A DNA stretch of 34,603 bases, taken from NCBI GenBank assembly GCA_020636675.1, contig JACJXK010000026.1, positions 1 through 34,603 on the forward strand, given 5' to 3'. Under the pieces are notes generated by a model. It ran no database searches. It was not told the DNA's origin and saw nothing but the letters and a program-made list of their open reading frames with translations. Positions 25,266 to 32,486 of the stretch are shown piece by piece. The DNA is from Prevotellaceae bacterium. Its GTDB lineage: Bacteria; Bacteroidota; Bacteroidia; Bacteroidales; Paludibacteraceae. Positions within the stretch are counted from its first letter, which is position 1. Each line of letters begins with the position of its first letter. The position numbers and the translations under genes were made by a program.

Positions 25266-25955
25266 ATGGCACAGAAAATTTTGGTTGTTGACGATGAAGA
25301 GTCGTTGTGCGAAATCTTGAAATTTAATTTGGAGATAGAAGGCTTTAATGTCGATGTGGCCTACAGTGCAGAGCAGTGTCTGGATAAGAAAATGAATGAT
25401 TATTCCCTTCTTATTTTGGACGTCATGATGGGGGAAATGAGCGGTTTCCAGTTTGCCAGGAAACTGAAATCGGCACCAGAAACGGCCAGTCTTCCCATTA
25501 TATTCTGTACCGCCAAAAATACGGAGGATGATACCATACTGGGCTTGAACCTTGGTGCCGACGATTATATTCAGAAGCCTTTTTCCGTAAGGGAGGTGAT
25601 TGCAAGAGTCCATAGTGTGTTACGCCGCGCCGCTAGAAACGAAGATCCGAAGGAGAAAAAATCGTCGATGCTGGGCTACGAGTCGTTGGTTGTTGATATG
25701 AATAAAAAACGGGTGCTATTGGACGATGAAGAGGTACAACTGACCAAAAAAGAGTTCGAAATCTTGGTGCTGCTGCTCTCCAATAAAGGGGTTATCCTTT
25801 CTCGCACCGATATTCTGGATAAGGTGTGGAGTGACGAGGTGGTGGTTTTGGACCGTACTATCGATGTTAATATTACCCGTCTACGAAAAAAGATAGGAAA
25901 ATATGGTTCTCATATAATTACAAAATTAGGCTATGGTTATGGGTTTGAAGAGTGA
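25266..25955 (+). CDS. OmpR/PhoB-family response regulator
   Basis: 229 residues. The receiver domain (residues 1-~120) has the acidic pair D9/D10, phospho-acceptor D52 (LLILDVMMG), T82 and K104 (IQKPFS). The C-terminal winged helix (from ~residue 135) has LTKKEFEILVLLLSNKG, SRTDILDKVW and the recognition region RTIDVNITRLRKKIG, as in PhoB-type DNA binders, which usually bind tandem 11-bp half-sites. The gene overlaps the following kinase gene by 23 bases, so they are co-expressed partners. The nearest plausible target is the phosphate transporter downstream, which carries a tandem 11-bp repeat in its promoter; a phosphate-starvation role is therefore likely but inferred. Confidence 0.92.
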   Translation: MAQKILVVDDEESLCEILKFNLEIEGFNVDVAYSAEQCLDKKMNDYSLLILDVMMGEMSGFQFARKLKSAPETASLPIIFCTAKNTEDDTILGLNLGADDYIQKPFSVREVIARVHSVLRRAARNEDPKEKKSSMLGYESLVVDMNKKRVLLDDEEVQLTKKEFEILVLLLSNKGVILSRTDILDKVWSDEVVVLDRTIDVNITRLRKKIGKYGSHIITKLGYGYGFEE

Positions 25956-27393
25956 AACTTCCTATCAGAGGCGTCTGTTCCTGTTGCTGGTGCTTTTTTC
26001 GCTAGCTTTGGTGTTCTGTTTCTTGTGGTTTCAATATAAAAGGGAGAAACAATTCAAGGTGGAACAGCTGAACTCCTCTTTGCAGCTGTTTAATGTGCAG
26101 ATGCTGGATGCATTGCAGTATGGAGTGGATTCGAAGGGTTATTTTGACTCCCATAAGGGAATGTTTGTGGATCTGAGGGTCACTGTCATCTCGACCGATG
26201 GTCGTGTGCACTTCGATTCGAAAGAAAAGGGTAGGGCGGAAGATATGCCCAACCATCTTCATAGAGAGGAGGTGGTGGCTGCTATCCGGAACGGAACGGG
26301 ATATACCGTCAGACGCGAATCGTCGTTAGACGGCCGTGACTATTTTTATTCTGCAACCTGCGAAAACGGGATGGTGGTGAGGTCTGCCTTGCCCTATAAT
26401 ATGACGCTGATGCATGTGCTTCAGGCCGACAGTAATTTCATCTGGTATGTGTTGGCCATATCTTTACTCCTTTATGTGGCAGGTTATGTGGTGACCCGAC
26501 ATCTGGGACAAAACATATCCAGATTGCGGGAGTTTGCCGTGCTGCTCAACTCGGGCAAGTCAATCGGCGATTTTCCCCCATTTCCGAAGGATGAGTTGGG
26601 TGAGATATCCAACCAGATTGTGGGCCTTTATAGGAAGATGCAGCAGGCCATGTCCGATTCGAATAAGGAGCATCAGTTGGCTCTGCACGAAGAGAGTGAG
26701 AAAATCAGGATAAAGAAGCAGTTGACCAATAATATAAACCATGAGTTGAAGACTCCGGTGTGTGCCATCAAAGGCTATTTGGAGACAATCTTGACCAATA
26801 CGGACATGGATCATGCCACACAACGTAACTTTCTGGAGAAATGTTTTGCCCAGACAGAACGTTTGAGCAGCCTTCTCTCCGACATTGCCACGTTGACACG
26901 GATGGATGAGGCCAGCATGGTGATTAGTAGGGAGCCTGTGCGGTTGGATTTGTTGATAGAAGAAATCGTGAATGAGGTGAAAATTAGGCCGGAGGAGCAT
27001 AGGATGCGAATCTCCACTAACGTGTCCGGGCCTTTGGAGATGAGTGGAAATCCTTCTCTCCTGAGCTCCATCTTCCGTAATTTGACGGATAACGCTTTGG
27101 CCTATTCGGGCGGCCGGGATATCTTTATCACTTTGCTGGAGGAGACGGACGTGTGTTACAAATTTTCGTTCGCCGACAATGGCATTGGTGTGGAGGAGAA
27201 GCATTTGGATCATATCTTCGAGCGTTTTTATCGGATAGATAAAGGTCGTTCCAGAAAATTGGGCGGGACGGGTCTCGGACTCTCCATCGTAAAAAACGCT
27301 GTCACGTTCCATGGCGGAACCATTTATGCGCGCAATCGCGAGCATGGCGGACTTGAATTTGTCTTCACTCTTGAGAGAAATATGGAGAGTTAG
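25933..27393 (+). CDS. PhoR-like membrane sensor histidine kinase
   Basis: 486 residues from ATG 25933 (ATG 25939 is equally possible). A first membrane helix at ~14-32 (LFLLLVLFSLALVFCFLWF) and a second at ~168-188 (FIWYVLAISLLLYVAGYVV) enclose an extracytoplasmic sensor of ~135 residues containing STDGRVHFDS. The HisKA box is NNINHELKTPVCAIKGYLET with phospho-acceptor H270. The ATPase domain shows the N box (FRNLTDNALAYSGG), G1 (ADNGIGVEE), F box (FERFYRIDKGRS) and G2 (GGTGLGLSIVKNAV), all intact. It overlaps the regulator gene and should phosphorylate it. The sensed signal is unproven; the PhoR-like layout and the nearby transporter suggest phosphate. Confidence 0.92.
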   Translation: MVMGLKSETSYQRRLFLLLVLFSLALVFCFLWFQYKREKQFKVEQLNSSLQLFNVQMLDALQYGVDSKGYFDSHKGMFVDLRVTVISTDGRVHFDSKEKGRAEDMPNHLHREEVVAAIRNGTGYTVRRESSLDGRDYFYSATCENGMVVRSALPYNMTLMHVLQADSNFIWYVLAISLLLYVAGYVVTRHLGQNISRLREFAVLLNSGKSIGDFPPFPKDELGEISNQIVGLYRKMQQAMSDSNKEHQLALHEESEKIRIKKQLTNNINHELKTPVCAIKGYLETILTNTDMDHATQRNFLEKCFAQTERLSSLLSDIATLTRMDEASMVISREPVRLDLLIEEIVNEVKIRPEEHRMRISTNVSGPLEMSGNPSLLSSIFRNLTDNALAYSGGRDIFITLLEETDVCYKFSFADNGIGVEEKHLDHIFERFYRIDKGRSRKLGGTGLGLSIVKNAVTFHGGTIYARNREHGGLEFVFTLERNMES

Positions 27394-27430
27394 TAGTATG
27401 ACTCTCCGTCAAGAAGGCGGGAGTTTTGTT
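27384..27430 (+). terminator. Overlapping alternative hairpins at the end of the kinase gene
   Basis: GGAGAGT (27384-27390) pairs perfectly with ACTCTCC (27401-27407) around the stop codon. The same ACTCTCC could instead pair imperfectly with GGGAGT further right, just before a short T-run (27424-27427). The two structures exclude each other, like a terminator and its competitor, but the second stem is weak. It may simply be the operon end. Confidence 0.35.
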
Positions 27431-27617
27431 ATGGAGGGCACATCCTTGCGAAATATGGTAATGATAAAAAAAATAACTTTCGCAACTTTAAGTGATCATA
27501 AAGAAACAACTTGCTAAGGTTCGAAACATCTTGAAAGTATGCTTTCCAGGCATTGCATTGATAGCAAACATTTCGTAGATTTTCGAACATGATTTCTAAA
27601 ACGTCTCTTTTTCAACA

Positions 27618-27800
27618 GGCGTACACTCGCCTTTGGCCGCGGAGGAGGGGAGGTGCGTGCCGCAGCGTGAAAAAACCTTTTTGCCCGAGGTACGAAGGAA
27701 TAAAAAAGGTTTTAGCGGAGGGACGTGCCGTACCTCCCGGAAAGCGGGCAACAGCGCAGGCACTTTTGCTTACTTTTCTTGCCGGAGAAAAGTAAGTGCC
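27618..27800. repeat. G/C-rich palindromic island, likely dispersed intergenic repeat
   Basis: Three inverted repeats were read: AAAACCTTTTT (27672-27682) with AAAAAGGTTTT (27703-27713); GAGGTACG (27687-27694) with CGTACCTC (27729-27736), which interleaves with the first pair; and CTTACTTTTC (27769-27778) with GAAAAGTAAG (27787-27796), a perfect 10-bp stem. Composition differs sharply from the flanks. Similar G/C-rich, arm-rich sequences are common as repeated intergenic elements, but only one copy is in the window, so the repeat status is inferred. Confidence 0.45.
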
Positions 27801-27838
27801 CGTCCGGCAGGAGGGCAGGAATAATTGTCGTGTATGGT

Positions 27839-27905
27839 GCATTCCTCCGGAATGCGGTTGCCGATGCCTATTTCCCCCTCTACAAAGAGATAATGCCTAT
27901 GGCAT
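27839..27905 (+). repeat. Condensed copy of the hairpin element (two hairpins)
   Basis: GCATTCCTCCGGAATGC (27839-27855) and ATGCCTATGGCAT (27893-27905), separated by a spacer with CTACAAAGAGATA that aligns with CTACAAATAGATA of the full elements. It corresponds to hairpins 2 and 4 of the family with the middle lost. Loop bases differ (TCC and TAT) while the stems stay perfectly paired. Confidence 0.65.
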
Positions 27906-28180
27906 TTTGTCAAAATCGTCATAAGTTGTTTTTTGCCGATTACATAATCTTTTTGAAATGTTCCTGTTCGGAATATTCGTACAAATCCTTTTTCCTTGTC
28001 GAAATAGTTATCCGCACAATTCAACATATATCCCTGTTTTTGATGATTGTTAAGTAATCATGAGATAATATGTTGAAACAACGAAATCAATTGTCCATTA
28101 TTTATTGTCCGTTATTCATTTTACATCGATGTCCGAAAATTTTTTTTCGTTGTTTGTGGAATAAAATGTCTGAGACTCCT

Positions 28181-28218
28181 TTTTGTAACAGTTTTGTAAT
28201 ATGTGTTACATATTTTTG
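28181..28218 (+). promoter_or_regulatory. Phosphate-transporter promoter with tandem 11-bp repeat
   Basis: TTTTGTAA occurs at 28181-28188 and again at 28192-28199, exactly 11 bases apart, the spacing used by PhoB-type dimers. TATTTTTG at 28211-28218 is a good -7 box, but no TTTG lies at the usual 19-21-base distance, so the repeats occupy the -33 region as expected for an activated promoter. A perfect dyad AATATGT-GTT-ACATATT (28198-28214) overlaps the -7 box. Regulator binding is inferred. Confidence 0.55.
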
Positions 28219-28239
28219 TGCCGTTAAAAAAGAGAAGGT

Positions 28240-30462
28240 ATGTATACATTTATATTAGTTACACTTATCGTGTTGGCATTGTTCGGAATTGTTGTCGGAG
28301 TTGTGAATGATGCCGTCAATTTCCTTAATTCCGCACTAGGAGCCAAGGTGGCGCCATATAAAGTCATATTGACGGTGGCGGCTGCCGGCATTTTGTTAGG
28401 AACGTTGACTTCCAATGGTATGATGGAGGTCGCGCGAAGTGGAGTCTTTTATCCTTCGCAGTTTGATTATACCGAAATCATGCTCTTGTTTTTGGGTGTT
28501 ATGATAGGAAATATCCTCTTGCTGGATATCTTTAACAATCTCGGACTCCCCACCTCAACGACCGTTTCGTTGGTCTTCGGGCTTTTGGGTGCGGCGATGG
28601 CAATCACCCTGTATAAGGTCTATTGTAATCCGGATGTGGCCTTCTCCCATGTTTCTCAGTATATCAATTCGGGCAAGGCAATGGTTATCATATCCGCGAT
28701 ACTTCTCTCCGTAGCTTTGTCTTTCTCTTTTGGTATTGTTGCCATGTATGTTTCCAGAATTCTTTTCTCCTTCAGATATGCTCCGATCTTCCGTAAGATC
28801 GGAGCTTTTTGGTGCGGTATATCCTTCACCGGAATCTTATACTTTGCCGTCTTCAACGGTTTGAAAAGTTCAGGTGTCGTGCCTGTCTGGTTTGCGGAAA
28901 TGCTCAATATGCATACTTTCTACTCTTTGTTGGTGATGTGGTTCGTCAGTTCGTGCGTTTTGTGGGTGCTTCAGCGTTTGGGCGTCCATATCCTGAAGTT
29001 GACCATCCTTGCCGGAACGTTCTCCTTGGCATTGTCCTTTGCGGGAAATGATTTGGTGAACTTCATCGGAGTGCCGTTGGCCGGGTACGAGTCTTATCTT
29101 ATTGCGGAGTCGGCTGGCAGTCAGTCTATCATGATGACGGAACTGATGAAGCCTGCCCATGTGAACCTATATATCCTATTGGGCGCCGGCATTGCGATGA
29201 TATTGACTCTTTTCTTCTCTAAGAAGGCAATGCACGTCACGCAGACGGAGCTGTCCCTCTCTTCCCAGAATGAGAATGATGGCGAAAGGTTCGGGTCTTC
29301 TGTCATCTCCAGAGGGTTGGTTCGCGCGGCCTTGAACATGAACAAGTTCTATTTGAGCTATATGCCGGAGAAAATGCAGAATTTCATCAATAGCCGTTTC
29401 GTTCCACTTCCGGAAGAGGAGCGTAAGGATGTGATGTATGACAGGATTCGTGCGGCTGTCAATCTGACATCGGCGTCCATCCTTATCTCCATTGCCACTT
29501 TCTATAAATTGCCGCTGTCTACTACTTATGTGGTGTTTATGGTGGCCATGGGAACTTCTCTTGCCGATAGGGCTTGGGGTAGGGAGAGCGCGGTGTATCG
29601 AATCACCGGCGTGATGACGGTCATCTCCGGATGGTTTTTGACTGGATTCGTGAGTTTCTTGCTGACATTACTGGTTACTTTCCTTTTCGTTGTCGGTGGC
29701 ATGTTCACGATTGTTCCGATTGTGGCTTTGTCTCTGTTCCTTATCATAAAAAGCAACTTCATCAAATCTAAAGGAAAGGAAGAAAAAGAGGATAAATTAC
29801 AGAAAAAGATGATAGAGGGCGAGACTGCGGATGAATTGCTTTACCATTGTATAGAGGAGGTCTGTTTTACAATGGACAATGTGACCCGTGTCTATAACCG
29901 GACGTTGGTGGCTGTCTCGATGGAAAATCGCAAGGTGTTGAAGAGCATGGTGGAAGAGTCTAACAAACTATACGAAGACGCCCATGCCCGTAAATGTAAC
30001 ATTTTGCAGACCTTGCGTAAGCTGCAGGACTTTGACGTCAATGCCTGCCAGTTTTATGTACAGGTGGTAGATTATCTGTCTGAGGTTACCAAAGCTTTGG
30101 ACCACATCACCCGTCCGGCATACGAACATGTGGATAATAACCATGAAGGAATGTCTCGCGACCAAGTGAAGGACTTGATGTGTATAAACGATGATGTGGA
30201 GAAGATATTCGAGAAGATGAACGTCATGGTGCTTGCCCGCGATATGTCCGAGCTGGGATATGTGTTGGAGCTTCGCGACAAACTGTTCAACCGCATCGTG
30301 GAGGTGATGAATAACCAGCTGTTCCGCATCAAAGAAAAGTCGACTTCTACGCAGTCCAGCGCACTGTTTTTCACTATCCTCACGGAAACGAAGACGATGG
30401 TGCTCCAATCTCGAAATCTAATGAAGGCACAAAACTACTTCATCAAGCACATGAAGGACTGA
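28240..30462 (+). CDS. PiT-family inorganic phosphate transporter with C-terminal PhoU-like domain
   Basis: 740 residues. The membrane part (residues ~1-505) has the two inverted PHO4 signatures: an N-terminal GVVNDAVNFLNSALGAK with GLPTSTTVSLVFGLLGAA, and a later FYKLPLSTTYVVFMVAMGTSLADRAWGRE. These line the phosphate path in the family, which imports phosphate with a cation. Residues ~510-740 form a soluble, helical, charged domain (from KSKGKEEKEDKLQKK to FIKHMKD) like the PhoU/DUF47 domains fused to Bacteroidota PiT proteins, probably a regulatory tail. ATG 28240 follows AAAAAAGAGAAGG, a good Shine-Dalgarno-like run. It stands alone between its promoter and a strong terminator, downstream of the PhoB/PhoR-like pair. 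Cation and substrate specificity cannot be read from sequence. Confidence 0.92.
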   Translation: MYTFILVTLIVLALFGIVVGVVNDAVNFLNSALGAKVAPYKVILTVAAAGILLGTLTSNGMMEVARSGVFYPSQFDYTEIMLLFLGVMIGNILLLDIFNNLGLPTSTTVSLVFGLLGAAMAITLYKVYCNPDVAFSHVSQYINSGKAMVIISAILLSVALSFSFGIVAMYVSRILFSFRYAPIFRKIGAFWCGISFTGILYFAVFNGLKSSGVVPVWFAEMLNMHTFYSLLVMWFVSSCVLWVLQRLGVHILKLTILAGTFSLALSFAGNDLVNFIGVPLAGYESYLIAESAGSQSIMMTELMKPAHVNLYILLGAGIAMILTLFFSKKAMHVTQTELSLSSQNENDGERFGSSVISRGLVRAALNMNKFYLSYMPEKMQNFINSRFVPLPEEERKDVMYDRIRAAVNLTSASILISIATFYKLPLSTTYVVFMVAMGTSLADRAWGRESAVYRITGVMTVISGWFLTGFVSFLLTLLVTFLFVVGGMFTIVPIVALSLFLIIKSNFIKSKGKEEKEDKLQKKMIEGETADELLYHCIEEVCFTMDNVTRVYNRTLVAVSMENRKVLKSMVEESNKLYEDAHARKCNILQTLRKLQDFDVNACQFYVQVVDYLSEVTKALDHITRPAYEHVDNNHEGMSRDQVKDLMCINDDVEKIFEKMNVMVLARDMSELGYVLELRDKLFNRIVEVMNNQLFRIKEKSTSTQSSALFFTILTETKTMVLQSRNLMKAQNYFIKHMKD

Positions 30463-30515
30463 GGTCTTCATAGTATAGGATGCCCATTCTCTCTTCCTGA
30501 TTTTATACCCCCCCC

Positions 30516-30564
30516 CATGGCATGGCTTCTGATTTTTGGTCGGATGCCATGCCATGAGTTTTTT
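30516..30564 (+). terminator. Terminator after the phosphate transporter
   Basis: A perfect 11-bp stem, CATGGCATGGC (30516-30526) with GCCATGCCATG (30546-30556), a 19-base loop, and six T residues at 30559-30564. A run of nine C residues (30508-30516) sits directly before the stem. Confidence 0.75.
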
Positions 30565-30694
30565 CGGCACGCAAATTCCCTGCTCCGCGGCAAAAAAAGA
30601 GCGTCGGCCTATCTGTGGAGAGGTGTTTTGAAAAATAATAATGTCCGTCCTGTGAATAATGTCCGAAAATCCACGATAACGGAAGAGCCTAGCA

Positions 30695-30760
30695 CATTCC
30701 GATAGAATGCCATCCCTTCTTTCTTCCCTTCTTCTACAATAGAGATTATCCCTACGGAAT
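30695..30760 (+). repeat. Condensed, decayed copy of the hairpin element
   Basis: CATTCCGATAGAATG (30695-30709) corresponds to hairpin 2 and ATCCCTACGGAAT (30748-30760) to hairpin 4. Between them, TTCTACAATAGAGATT matches the TTTCTACAAATAGATAAT segment of the full elements with small changes. Like the 27839 copy, it lacks the first and third hairpins; stem pairing is partly lost. Confidence 0.6.
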
Positions 30761-31055
30761 ATTTTGCTGTCAATGCAATGTTAGGAAAGCATATATGAGA
30801 TGTTTTGACCTTTACCAAGATGTTTTTTCACAATAACTAAAAGGGAATAAACCATAATAATTGATAAATTATTCATTTCCTGTCGAAAAGATAATCGGAA
30901 AAGATTTTCGATTTGACCAAATTGAAGTATTTTTGCACTAACAACTATTTTTTTTGATGTTAAGGAAGGAAAAACCAGAATGGAAAAAATTTTCTTCCGG
31001 ACGTTTTTTTCGGTGATAGAAGCAAATGTATGACGCACACTCTCTTTTGTGCATG

Positions 31056-31086
31056 TTTTTGAGGGGAAGGTGCGGCGGCTATTTTG
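31056..31086 (+). promoter_or_regulatory. Candidate promoter of the NtrC-like regulator
   Basis: TTTTTG at 31056-31061, an 18-base spacer and TATTTTG at 31080-31086, one base short of the usual TAnnTTTG. The leader would be only about a dozen bases with TAAAGAAGG before ATG 31104. The TATTTTTG at 30928-30935 is an alternative with a longer leader. No -24/-12 sigma-54 promoter was noticed. Confidence 0.4.
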
Positions 31087-31103
31087 AGTATTAAAGAAGG
31101 TTT

Positions 31104-32438
31104 ATGAAACAGATTTTGTTGGTGGAGGATGATATAACGTTTAGTATCATGCTCAAGACATGGCTGGGCAAACGAAATTTCACGATTGATAATGTGAGTT
31201 CGATTGTCGATGCAAAAAAATGTATGGAAGATGGCAATTATGACATTATATTGTCAGATTTGAGACTTCCGGATGAAGATGGCATATCCCTTCTGGAATG
31301 GATGAAGACGAAAAATCTGGATGTGCCGTTCATTATGATGACCAGCTATGCGGAGGTGCAAAGTGCAGTGCAAAGCATGAAGCTGGGCGCATTTGATTTC
31401 ATAGCTAAGCCGATAAATCCGGAGGAGTTGTTGAAGAAGATAAATGAGGCGTTTGTCCTGAAGTTAGGAAAGAGGAAGGTGGCAAGTAGTGAGAATGTTG
31501 CCGCTAAATTGGATTATATAGAAGGAACGTGCGAGTCTGCACGAAAGATGCATGAGTATGTGCAGCTGGTGGCGCCGACCTCCATGTCCATCCTTATCAT
31601 TGGCGATAGCGGGACGGGAAAAGAGTATGTAGCCCGTCTGATTCATGAGAAGAGCGACAGGAGAGAGGCTCCTTTCGTAGCGGTAGACTGTGGCGCCATC
31701 CCTTCGGAGTTGGCCGCAAACGAACTGTTCGGGTGTAAGAAGGGGACGGTGTCCAACGCTCTGTCTGATAAGGAGGGCCATTTTATGGTGGCTAATGGCG
31801 GCACTCTATTTTTGGATGAGATCGGAAATCTCTCTTATGAGATACAGATACAACTCTTGCGTGTGTTGCAGGAAAAGGTAATAAAACCGGTGGGAAGTGA
31901 TGACGAAATCTCTGTGGATGTGCGCATCATAGCCTCCACAAATGAAAATCTCCCGAACCTTCTGGATTCTCATCATTTTAGGGAAGATCTCTATCACCGT
32001 ATCAATGAATTTTCTATAATGGTGCCTAGTCTGCGGGAGAGAAGGGAAGACATCATCTTGTTTGCCAACCATTTTCTGAATGATGCCAATGAGGAACTAG
32101 GTAAGAATGTGATTGGATTTGACAAGGAGTGTATGGCTATCTTCTGCAAATATGGTTGGCCGGGCAATCTCAGACAACTTAAAAATGTGGTGAAGCGGGC
32201 TACTCTGTTGGCCAAGGATGATTTTATTACAGTAGACCTTCTGCCTTCGGAGATGAAGACGGAGTCTGGAACAATAGAGTCGGAAAGTTCGGCTCTCCGT
32301 GACCATGACTATGAGAAACGCAAGATAATGAAGGCGTTGAAGGAGTGCAATAATAATAAGTCGCAGACTGCATTGGTGTTGCAGATTGACAGAAAAACTC
32401 TATATAATAAGATGAAACAATATGGCATATTTGACTAG
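31104..32438 (+). CDS. NtrC-like response regulator with degenerate GAFTGA loop
   Basis: 444 residues, three domains. The receiver (1-~120) has D9/D10, phospho-acceptor D52 (IILSDLRLP), T80 and K102 (IAKPI). The AAA+ domain (~135-375) has Walker A GDSGTGKE at 167-174, Walker B GGTLFLDEIGN, RIIASTNENL and the arginine-rich HRINEFSIMVPSLRERREDI. At 214-219, where sigma-54 activators read GAFTGA, this protein has GTVSNA, so the loop that normally touches sigma-54 is altered. The Fis-type helix-turn-helix closes the protein (MKALKECNNNKSQTALVL, then DRKTLYNKMKQYG). It may work without sigma-54, as reported for other regulators lacking GAFTGA; this is inference. The hybrid kinase gene follows 48 bases later and is its likely partner. 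Confidence 0.9.
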   Translation: MKQILLVEDDITFSIMLKTWLGKRNFTIDNVSSIVDAKKCMEDGNYDIILSDLRLPDEDGISLLEWMKTKNLDVPFIMMTSYAEVQSAVQSMKLGAFDFIAKPINPEELLKKINEAFVLKLGKRKVASSENVAAKLDYIEGTCESARKMHEYVQLVAPTSMSILIIGDSGTGKEYVARLIHEKSDRREAPFVAVDCGAIPSELAANELFGCKKGTVSNALSDKEGHFMVANGGTLFLDEIGNLSYEIQIQLLRVLQEKVIKPVGSDDEISVDVRIIASTNENLPNLLDSHHFREDLYHRINEFSIMVPSLRERREDIILFANHFLNDANEELGKNVIGFDKECMAIFCKYGWPGNLRQLKNVVKRATLLAKDDFITVDLLPSEMKTESGTIESESSALRDHDYEKRKIMKALKECNNNKSQTALVLQIDRKTLYNKMKQYGIFD

Positions 32439-32486
32439 GCCTTTTCTTGTCCTGAACATGCTTCCATTTCAAGAAAAACAGGATTT

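Larger units (their letters stand above)
27394..28239. other. 846-bp intergenic region before the phosphate transporter
   Basis: No gene is supported. From left to right it holds the hairpins at the kinase end; an inverted repeat GTTCGAAA / TTTCGAAC (27519-27526 and 27581-27588); a G/C-rich palindromic island at about 27618-27800; a condensed copy of the four-hairpin element (27839-27905); and then A/T-rich promoter sequence for the transporter. Open frames in the G/C-rich island occur on both strands and have no start-site or family support. Confidence 0.6.
30463..31103. other. 641-bp intergenic region before the NtrC-like regulator
   Basis: No gene is supported. It contains the transporter terminator, a direct repeat AATAATGTCCG (30637-30647 and 30655-30665), a condensed hairpin element (30695-30760) and then A/T-rich sequence with two possible -7 boxes for the regulator: TATTTTTG at 30928-30935 and the pair at 31056-31086. 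Small minus-strand frames here have no family features. Confidence 0.6.

Noticed and set aside
27589..27842. 68-aa forward and 76-aa reverse frames in the G/C-rich island
   Set aside because: Both strands are open because of composition; the sequence is dominated by inverted repeats and lacks a credible start.
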